Source of the DNA: Chloroflexota bacterium
GTDB lineage: Bacteria > Chloroflexota > UBA6077 > CF-72
Reading direction: 5' to 3'
Length of the DNA stretch: 35,957 bases
Assembly (NCBI GenBank): GCA_019247515.1
Contig: JAFAOS010000315.1
Location: forward strand, 1 to 35,957
A model generated the notes under the pieces. That model had not been told where the DNA came from. It did not search any database and was given only the letters and a program-made list of their open reading frames with translations. Positions 30,492-35,957 of the stretch are shown here, in pieces (position 1 is the stretch's first letter; each line of letters starts with the position of its first letter). The position numbers and the translations under genes were made by a program.

Positions 30492-32638
30492 TCAGACCTG
30501 GCGCTGAGTCGAGTCGAGAAAGCGCGCTGCAGTATAGCCACCGCGACCAGCGCCGCCGCCGTGAACAGCGTGATGCCCAGGCCCACGTTCAGCGCCGTCG
30601 ATTGATAGCGCATCTCGATCGTGTGCTCCCCCGGCGGAACCGCGACGGCTCTGAGCGCGCCGTCCGCCACGAGCACCGGCACGGGCCGCCCATCCAGGGT
30701 CGCGTGCCAGGCGGGATAGGCGATTTCGCTGGTGACCACGAGCCCTGGAGCGGCGGCCAGCACCTCGATCCGCAGCCGGTCCAGGCCGACTGCAGCCTCG
30801 GTCGCCGATTCGCGCGTCGCGTCGGCCGGCTCCCTCAGCGGCGGCGGCGGCTCCTCGAGCACCGCCACCGTGTGCAGGTCGGGTGGCGGATCGCCGACCA
30901 GCGCGGCGATGGCCGCCCCTGGCGCGACCTGCCGCGCCGCGTGCACGATCCACGCGCGCGGAAAGGCGCTCGGGTTCTCGAAGACCTGGACCGTGTCGTC
31001 GGCGTAGACGCGCTCGAGCGGGCGAGTGATGGCCGGCGCGACCTCGTCGGATGCGAGGTGCGCGGGCATCAGGATATAGCGCACGTTGAGCAGGTCCAGC
31101 AGCGGCGAGTTCAGGCCCGCGGGATAGATGTCAGTCTGGTGGTAGTTCTGCACCTGAGCGTTGAGCGCCTCGATCAGCTCGCCGTAGCGCGCGATGTGGA
31201 CCGGATTATAACCCTCTATGTCATCCAGACTGGTTAGCATGGCGCGATTGTCGACCAGCAGGCCGGTGATGGCCGGGTCCGCCCACCGCAGCGTGTACGG
31301 CATGGGTCCGCCGAAGACGTGGCCGGCGTAGCCGAAGTAGCGGAACGCGGGCTGGCTCTGGGCCTGGTCCATCAGGAACTCGGCGCCCGGCGTGGCCGCG
31401 ACGTAGGCCGCCAGGTCGACGCGCGCGAACTGGTAGTCGCCGCCACCGGCCAGCGACTCCGCCGCCTGGACCGTCCACGCCGAGTGCAGGTCCACGGTGA
31501 CCAGGGCAATCGCCGCCACGCCGAAGGCGATGGCGGCTTTGCGGCCCGTCCCGGTCAACCACGACAGGCTGGCGGCGGCCAGGATGGCCGGCGCGAGGTA
31601 CAGCACGATCAGCGCGCGCTCGGGCGACCGGGCATGGATGCCTTCGAAGCCGGGCAACAGCGACAACACGGCGTGCAGGGGCGTCGGCTGGGCACGCGCC
31701 AGAATCAGCACCGCCACGCCGAGGACCGCAAAGTACGCGATCATCCTCGGCCGCCGCCTGCTCAACAGCAACGGCAGGGCGGCCAGGCTCAGAAGCAGCA
31801 CGGGCCAGCCGATGTATTCGAAGCCGGGTTGAAGCAGCAGCCGATCCCAGTTGGCGATGAATCCCCAGTCATTCCACGTGGTGGCTCGCAGGGAAACGTC
31901 CGCGTCTGGGTAGCCGCCCGGCAAGTTGGAGAGCGGGTTGTACTCCAGGCGGGGTAAGAGGCCCGCGGCGGCAAGACCCAGTGCGACCACGCCGATCCCG
32001 ACACCATTCAGCACCAGATGCCTCACGCGGTGAGGGAATCTCGCGTTGGATGCAACCAGCGCGCGCACCGCGAGGTAGCTGCCCACGACGAGCACCGCGT
32101 AGTACGCGCCCTGGCCGATCCAGGCGGCCAGTATCTGGCTCAGCGCAAAACCCGAGACCCCCCACCCCAGCACGCGCGGGCGCCACGTGGCGGCCTGGAT
32201 TGCCAGTTCGGCGCCGAGGAGCGCCAGCGGGAGCCAGGCGGCGACGTCGGCATACGCGAAGCAACACACGTTGTGGCCCTCGAAAAATCCAGAGTGCGCG
32301 TAGACAATCGCGGCAAGGAGTGCGCCGAACACGTTGCAACCCAGCACGCGCGCCAGCGTGTAGGTCGACAGCCCTGCCAGCAGCACGTGGAACAGCAGAT
32401 TGGCGCGGACCGCCGCGTCCAGCGGCAGAAGCGTGAATGCCAGCATGGCCGGCAGGTACATCCAGCCGGACTCGGGGTCGGCCGCGAACGGCGCGCCCGA
32501 AAACGTGTACGGGTTCCACGTCGGAATATGCCCGGCGCGCAACTGATCGCCGAGGAACGAGTACCACGGAACGAAGGCGGTCGCCATGTCCATCCCGATC
32601 CACGCTGGACCGGTCAAGCGATCCCACTCCAGCGCCAC
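30485..32638 (-). CDS. YfhO-like multi-pass membrane protein
   Basis: 717 residues from the GTG at 32638. Opening segment TAFVPWYSFLGDQLRAGHIP leads into TWNPYTFSGAPFAADPESG, the usual first extracytoplasmic motif of YfhO/GT-C-like proteins, followed by about a dozen membrane segments to residue 390 and a soluble domain with LNVRYILMPAHL and AWHATLDGRPVPVLVADGALRAV, ending with one C-terminal membrane segment. YfhO proteins are needed for glycosylation of cell-wall polymers in Gram-positives; GT-C type transferase activity is inferred. The frame stays open before 32638 and encodes AIALLAIVALSVALEW, a likely missing first membrane segment, but no standard start lies there before the upstream gene. 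The true start may be non-canonical. Co-transcribed with the importer. Confidence 0.8.
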   Translation of the reverse strand: MALEWDRLTGPAWIGMDMATAFVPWYSFLGDQLRAGHIPTWNPYTFSGAPFAADPESGWMYLPAMLAFTLLPLDAAVRANLLFHVLLAGLSTYTLARVLGCNVFGALLAAIVYAHSGFFEGHNVCCFAYADVAAWLPLALLGAELAIQAATWRPRVLGWGVSGFALSQILAAWIGQGAYYAVLVVGSYLAVRALVASNARFPHRVRHLVLNGVGIGVVALGLAAAGLLPRLEYNPLSNLPGGYPDADVSLRATTWNDWGFIANWDRLLLQPGFEYIGWPVLLLSLAALPLLLSRRRPRMIAYFAVLGVAVLILARAQPTPLHAVLSLLPGFEGIHARSPERALIVLYLAPAILAAASLSWLTGTGRKAAIAFGVAAIALVTVDLHSAWTVQAAESLAGGGDYQFARVDLAAYVAATPGAEFLMDQAQSQPAFRYFGYAGHVFGGPMPYTLRWADPAITGLLVDNRAMLTSLDDIEGYNPVHIARYGELIEALNAQVQNYHQTDIYPAGLNSPLLDLLNVRYILMPAHLASDEVAPAITRPLERVYADDTVQVFENPSAFPRAWIVHAARQVAPGAAIAALVGDPPPDLHTVAVLEEPPPPLREPADATRESATEAAVGLDRLRIEVLAAAPGLVVTSEIAYPAWHATLDGRPVPVLVADGALRAVAVPPGEHTIEMRYQSTALNVGLGITLFTAAALVAVAILQRAFSTRLSARSEC

Positions 32639-32694
32639 GCTGAGCGCGACGATGGCCAGGAGGGCGATGGCCTCCTTCTTGAAGGCGAAGGCGC

Positions 32695-33210
32695 TTATTG
32701 GGACGCGGCGGGGTCGAGGCGCACCGGCGCGCGCAGGGTCGCGCCCACGCCAGTCTCGCGACCGTCCAGCTTCCAGGGCGGCACCTCGACGCTCAAGGCG
32801 TAGTCACCCGGTGCCAGGTCGCGCGGCAACACGAACGATTGATCCTGGCTGCTCGCGTCGTCACTCTTGACTTCGAGCATCACCGGTTCCGGCTGCACAA
32901 CTGGCTGATCGCCCCGCCCAAGCACTTTGGTGCGCAGCTTGATCTGCACGAAGCCGGCCGACTGGTTGTTGACCAGCAGATTCAGGTTCATCTGGTCGCC
33001 GACCTGGTAGCTCTTCTGGAGCCCGCTCACCAGGATCAGCAGGTCGTCGCCCTCGTACTGCAGGACCTGGCCATCCGGCGTGTCGAGGACCTGCGAACCG
33101 CCCGCGCCGCAGGCCGCGGCGAGCAGCCCTGCGCCCGAGGCGATGGCGGCGAACCAGGCGCGTCGCGAGAGCGGGCGATCGGCGCCGAGGGATGAAGCGT
33201 TGGCGGCCAT
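32695..33210 (-). CDS. Putative Tat-exported lipoprotein of unknown function
   Basis: 171 residues. The n-region PLSRRAWFAAIAS holds a twin-arginine motif and the hydrophobic stretch ends in the lipobox LLAAACGAGG (Cys34), suggesting a Tat-exported lipoprotein. The mature part is beta-rich: EGDDLLILVSGLQKSYQVGDQMNLNLLVNN and DLAPGDYALSVEVPPWKL look like an Ig-like or BsuPI-type sandwich. I do not recognise the family. It is the first gene of the run leading through YfhO to the importer, 42 bp from the divergent threonine synthase. Confidence 0.7.
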   Translation of the reverse strand: MAANASSLGADRPLSRRAWFAAIASGAGLLAAACGAGGSQVLDTPDGQVLQYEGDDLLILVSGLQKSYQVGDQMNLNLLVNNQSAGFVQIKLRTKVLGRGDQPVVQPEPVMLEVKSDDASSQDQSFVLPRDLAPGDYALSVEVPPWKLDGRETGVGATLRAPVRLDPAASQ

Positions 33211-33222
33211 GGGCAGCAGTCG

Positions 33223-33232
33223 CGCTTAAGCG
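33223..33232. promoter_or_regulatory. Palindrome CGCTTAAGCG in the divergent thrC/lipoprotein gap
   Basis: A perfect 10-bp palindrome centred in the 42-bp divergent gap (33211-33252). On the plus strand TAAGAT (33239-33244) lies 8 bases before the thrC ATG with no Shine-Dalgarno, so thrC may be leaderless. The palindrome could be a shared operator. Confidence 0.3.
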
Positions 33233-33252
33233 TACACATAAGATGACCCGTG

Positions 33253-34446
33253 ATGGCGGTATGGCGCAGCTTTCTCACTCACCTGGAGTGCACCAGTTGC
33301 GGCCTGCGCCACGCGGCGGAGCAGTTGCAGACCGTGTGCACCGCGTGCGGCAAGGTGCTGTTCGCGCGCTACGACATTGATGGAGTACGGACCTCTGTCA
33401 AACCTGAGGCATTCGCACGCCGTCGCTGGGACATGTGGCGCTATGCGGAGCTGCTGCCGATCCTCGATGAGAACAACGTCGTCTCGCTCGGCGAAGGCTG
33501 CACGCCGCTTGTTTCAGTGCGGGAACAAGCCAGGCTTGCGGTCGGATTCGAACGCGGTGAGGTGCTGCTGAAAGACGAGGGCCAGAACCCGACGGCGAGC
33601 TTCAAGGCGCGCGGCTTGTCGGCGGCGGTCTCGCGCGCCCGCGAGCTGGGCGCCAGCGGCGTCGCCCTGCCGAGCGCTGGCAACGCGGGCGCCGCGGCCG
33701 CGGCCTACGCGGCGGCGGCGGGGATTACGTGCCACGTGGCCATGCCGCGGGACGTGCCCGAGCTCAACCGCGTCGAGGCCGAGGTGTACGGCGCCGAGGT
33801 CATTCTCGTCGACGGGCTGATCAGCGACGCCGGTCGGCTGATCCGCGAGCTGGCGCCGGCCCACGGTTGGTTCGACGTCTCCACGCTGCGCGAGCCCTAT
33901 CGCCAGGAGGGCAAGAAGACCATGGGCATCGAGCTGGCGGAGCATGGCGGCTGGGGGGCCGACTGCCTGCCGGACTTGATCGTGTATCCCACCGGCGGTG
34001 GCACGGGCATCGTCGGCATGCGCAAGGCCTTTGACGAGCTGCAGGCTCTCGGCTGGATCGGTCCGAAGCAACCGAAGATGGTGGTCGTCCAGTCCGAGGG
34101 CTGCGCGCCGATCGTGCGCGCGTTCGAGCGAGGTGAGCGATTTGCCGAGCCGTGGGACAACGCTCAGACGATCGCCGCGGGTCTGAGGGTGCCGGCCGCG
34201 ATTGGCGACTACCTGATCCTGGACGCGGTGCGCAACACGGGCGGCACGGCGGTCGCGGTGAGCGAAGACGCGATCCGCGAGGCACAGCTCGAGATGGGAC
34301 GTCTCACAGGCGTGTTCGCGGCGCCCGAGGCGGCCGCCACGTGGGCCGCCACCGCCGAGCTCCGCCGCCGCGGTTTTCTCGCCGGCGACGAGCGGATCGT
34401 GCTGTTCTGCACGGGGATGGGGCTGAAATACCCACCGCCACTGTAG
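33253..34446 (+). CDS. thrC: Threonine synthase with N-terminal zinc ribbon
   Basis: 397 residues from the ATG at 33253; a GTG directly before it is also usable. Residues 12-34 form a zinc ribbon, CTSC (13-16) and CTAC (29-32), as in many bacterial threonine synthases. PLP lysine is Lys118 in TASFKARG, with LPSAGNAGAAAAAYAAAAG as the substrate-binding turn and YPTGGGTGIVGM as the phosphate-binding loop. It converts O-phosphohomoserine to threonine. Some homologues are cysteate or diaminopropionate lyases, but the full-length fit favours ThrC. It is monocistronic here: divergent from the lipoprotein operon and convergent with the RNA methyltransferase. Confidence 0.93.
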   Translation: MAVWRSFLTHLECTSCGLRHAAEQLQTVCTACGKVLFARYDIDGVRTSVKPEAFARRRWDMWRYAELLPILDENNVVSLGEGCTPLVSVREQARLAVGFERGEVLLKDEGQNPTASFKARGLSAAVSRARELGASGVALPSAGNAGAAAAAYAAAAGITCHVAMPRDVPELNRVEAEVYGAEVILVDGLISDAGRLIRELAPAHGWFDVSTLREPYRQEGKKTMGIELAEHGGWGADCLPDLIVYPTGGGTGIVGMRKAFDELQALGWIGPKQPKMVVVQSEGCAPIVRAFERGERFAEPWDNAQTIAAGLRVPAAIGDYLILDAVRNTGGTAVAVSEDAIREAQLEMGRLTGVFAAPEAAATWAATAELRRRGFLAGDERIVLFCTGMGLKYPPPL

Positions 34447-34450
34447 AACA

Positions 34451-34489
34451 ACCTCTCCCTCACCCCTGCCCTCTCCCAGAGGGAGAGGG
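34451..34489. repeat. Interspersed palindromic repeat (CCTCTCCC type), copy 2
   Basis: A perfect hairpin with 9-bp arms CCCTCTCCC and GGGAGAGGG around AGA (34469-34489), preceded by a further CCTCTCCCTC half-site (34452-34461). Core arms and loop equal those at 19226-19246. It lies between the converging thrC and trmH-like genes, so it may double as a bidirectional terminator. Confidence 0.8.
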
Positions 34490-34503
34490 AGCGCCGCAAA
34501 CGT

Positions 34504-35142
34504 TTACAGCGGCTCGATGCCGAACGCGGCGTGCTGCCGCAGGACTTCGTAGCCCACGAGCGTGCACGCCATGGCGACGTTGAGCGAGTTGGCCATGCCG
34601 TACACCGGCACTTCGACGCACAGGTCGGCCGCGCGCAGGGCGGCTGGCGCCACGCCGGCGCGCTCGTGGCCGAAGATCAGCGCCACCGGCGGACGGTAGA
34701 TGTCCGCCCGCGTATACGCCACGCTGGTATGCGCCTGCTCGACCGCGACCACCTGGTAGCCACCCGCGCGCAGCCGCCCCACGACGTGCGTCGCCGAGTC
34801 GGCGTATTCCCAGGGCACGAACGGGATCGCCATGACGGCGGTCTTGGCAATCTCGCGCGTGGCGCGCTCCTGGACATGCCGCGCGCGGCTCTCACGCCCA
34901 GGCCGCGGATCGGCCGGATGCCCGGTAATGCCGCACAGGTACAGCCGCTCCACCCGCAGCGCGTCGCACACCCGAAAAATCAGCCCCACGTTTGCGAGGC
35001 TGCGCACGTCGTCGAGCACCACGCTGATCGGCGCCCGCCGCAGCCGCCGAAACGCCTCCGCCTCTGGCTTGCGCCCCACCAGCTCAGCGGTGGTAAGCGC
35101 TGGCCACTCCGGAGAAGGCGGCGGCGGCAGGTCAGGGCGCAA
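34504..35142 (-). CDS. SpoU/TrmH-family RNA methyltransferase
   Basis: About 212 residues from a TTG at 35142; the start is uncertain, as in-frame GTG and CTG codons follow. SPOUT motifs are complete: NVGLIFR (51-57), IFGHERAGV (156-164) and VPVYGMANSLNVAMA (178-192), the knot that binds S-adenosylmethionine. The short N-terminal part (LTTAELVGRKPEAEAF) is typical of small stand-alone TrmH-type proteins that 2'-O-methylate a tRNA or rRNA ribose; the target nucleotide is not readable. It lies 32 bp after the dehydrogenase gene. Confidence 0.85.
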   Translation of the reverse strand: MRPDLPPPPSPEWPALTTAELVGRKPEAEAFRRLRRAPISVVLDDVRSLANVGLIFRVCDALRVERLYLCGITGHPADPRPGRESRARHVQERATREIAKTAVMAIPFVPWEYADSATHVVGRLRAGGYQVVAVEQAHTSVAYTRADIYRPPVALIFGHERAGVAPAALRAADLCVEVPVYGMANSLNVAMACTLVGYEVLRQHAAFGIEPL

Positions 35143-35174
35143 TTGCAGAGACGAGTGGCGTGGGCGTCTGAAAG

Positions 35175-35957
35175 TCAGTTGCCCATGACCAGGCCGCCAT
35201 CGACGATTACCGCCTGGCCGGTCATGTAGTCCGAGTCGCGGCTGGCCAGGAAGCTGATCACGCCGGCCACGTCGTCGGCCAGTTCGGGTCGACCGAGCGG
35301 GATCACCGAAGTCCGCCGTTTCCAGGCTTCTCCGATCTGCAGCCCTTCGATCTCCGCCCAGTCGGCGTCGATCTTCGCCCACATCGGAGTGTCGACCGCG
35401 CCAGGGCAGATGCAATTCGACGTGATTCGGTCCGCGGCCAGGACGTTGGCAGCGGTGCGCGTGACGCTGACCACCCCGGCTTTGCTGGCGGCGTAGTGGA
35501 CCATGTAATTCTGGCCGCCGCGAAACGCGGCGATCGAGGCCGTCTGGATCAGCTTGCCCCGCAGCTCCGAGCCGGCGATCGGCGCCTGCTGCCGCATCCG
35601 TCGCGCCACGGCCTGCAAGACGAAGAACACGGCCCGCAGGTTGACCGCGAGCATGCGGTCCCAATCGTCCTCCGTGATGTCCCACAGCGGCCTGGCCCAC
35701 GCCACGCCCGCGTTGTTGAACAGCACGTCCAGCCGACCCCAGCGCTGGTAGGCGGTTTCGACCATGTGCTGGATATCCGAAGACCGCGTGACGTCCGTTT
35801 GCAGCCAGGCCCCGCCGAGCTCGTCGGCGACCGTCTTCACCGCCTCAGCGTTCAGGTCGGCGAGCAGCAGCTGAGCGCCCTCGCTCGCGAGCCGCCGCGC
35901 GGTGGCGGCGCCGATCCCGCCGCCCGCTCCGGTGATGAGGACGTGCAGACCGTCGAG
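35175..35957 (-). CDS. Short-chain dehydrogenase/reductase (5' end outside window)
   Basis: At least 260 residues; the frame runs to the window edge, so the start is missing. Classical SDR motifs: TGAGGGIG (9-16 of the visible part) for NAD(P) binding, NNAG (81-84), catalytic Ser141 (TASIAA), Tyr155 and Lys159 (YAASK), then PGAVDTP and the C-terminal DYMTGQAVIVDGG. The ADL at the end of strand 2 favours NAD(H) over NADPH. Substrate unknown; the family reduces or oxidises ketones and alcohols. Upstream of the methyltransferase by 32 bp. Confidence 0.92.
   Translation of the reverse strand, partial: LDGLHVLITGAGGGIGAATARRLASEGAQLLLADLNAEAVKTVADELGGAWLQTDVTRSSDIQHMVETAYQRWGRLDVLFNNAGVAWARPLWDITEDDWDRMLAVNLRAVFFVLQAVARRMRQQAPIAGSELRGKLIQTASIAAFRGGQNYMVHYAASKAGVVSVTRTAANVLAADRITSNCICPGAVDTPMWAKIDADWAEIEGLQIGEAWKRRTSVIPLGRPELADDVAGVISFLASRDSDYMTGQAVIVDGGLVMGN

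Noticed and set aside
34143-35700. Long overlapping frames around thrC and the dehydrogenase
   Set aside because: They are opposite-strand or shifted shadows of clear family members.

Overview
This is a gene-dense, high-GC, protein-only window. I see no rRNA, tRNA, CRISPR array or intact mobile element. The gene set is a class II-type tryptophan synthase beta, a UdgX-type uracil-DNA glycosylase, an AceE-like E1, an SSP411/DUF255 thioredoxin-fold protein, a DUF4178/DUF350 pair, a YfhO membrane protein, frequent GTG/TTG starts and -10 elements directly before start codons. It fits a free-living, high-GC, probably monoderm bacterium, most likely an uncultivated Chloroflexota or a related terrabacterial lineage. 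That assignment is inference from family composition, not a database match.

Layout. 1-1813 (minus): a Tat-signal exported protein cut by the window edge, preceded by a galactose/glyoxal oxidase-like copper radical enzyme. 1.88-2.06 kb holds the decayed 3' end of what looks like an ISAzo13-type transposase. 2.1-3.1 kb (minus): two tandemly duplicated small membrane proteins. 3.2-6.6 kb (minus): an amidohydrolase-type decarboxylase followed by an AceE-like thiamine diphosphate enzyme. 6.9-10.1 kb (minus): udgX, a GntR regulator fused to a Mop (molybdate-binding type) domain, and typA. 10.2-12.2 kb (plus): the SSP411-like protein. 12.2-15.3 kb (minus): an ABC-F ATPase then a second amidohydrolase. 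15.4-19.2 kb (plus): a small HExxH protein, a GNAT acetyltransferase, a DUF47-Pit phosphate transport pair and a HisC-like aminotransferase. 19.3-23.9 kb (minus): a compact series running lipoprotein, DUF4178, DUF350, histidine phosphatase, CoA-type Nudix hydrolase, FtsH. 24.0-25.9 kb (minus): a small zinc-ribbon protein, a degenerate receiver domain and the tryptophan synthase beta. 26.2-27.6 kb (plus): a NYN-domain putative ribonuclease with a long arginine-rich disordered tail. 27.6-33.2 kb (minus): lipoprotein, YfhO-like protein and a complete BtuFCD/FecBCD-type importer. 33.3-34.4 kb (plus): threonine synthase. 34.5-35.96 kb (minus): a SpoU/TrmH RNA methyltransferase after a short-chain dehydrogenase that runs off the right edge.

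How the genes fit together. Most genes lie in head-to-tail runs with 1-14 bp overlaps, so translational coupling is the rule. Two of the four convergent junctions have genes overlapping at their 3' ends. The other two hold the same CCTCTCCC-AGA-GGGAGAGG palindromic repeat. The clearest working units are DUF47 with the Pit transporter, the ABC importer with its upstream membrane protein and lipoprotein, and the udgX-regulator-typA run.

Most worth following: the GntR-Mop fusion coupled to udgX; the NYN protein with an RNase E-like tail; a perfect Gram-positive-type LexA box at the head of the lipoprotein-to-ftsH series; the importer coupled to YfhO; and a copper radical oxidase that lacks a signal peptide but sits directly upstream of a Tat-signal protein.
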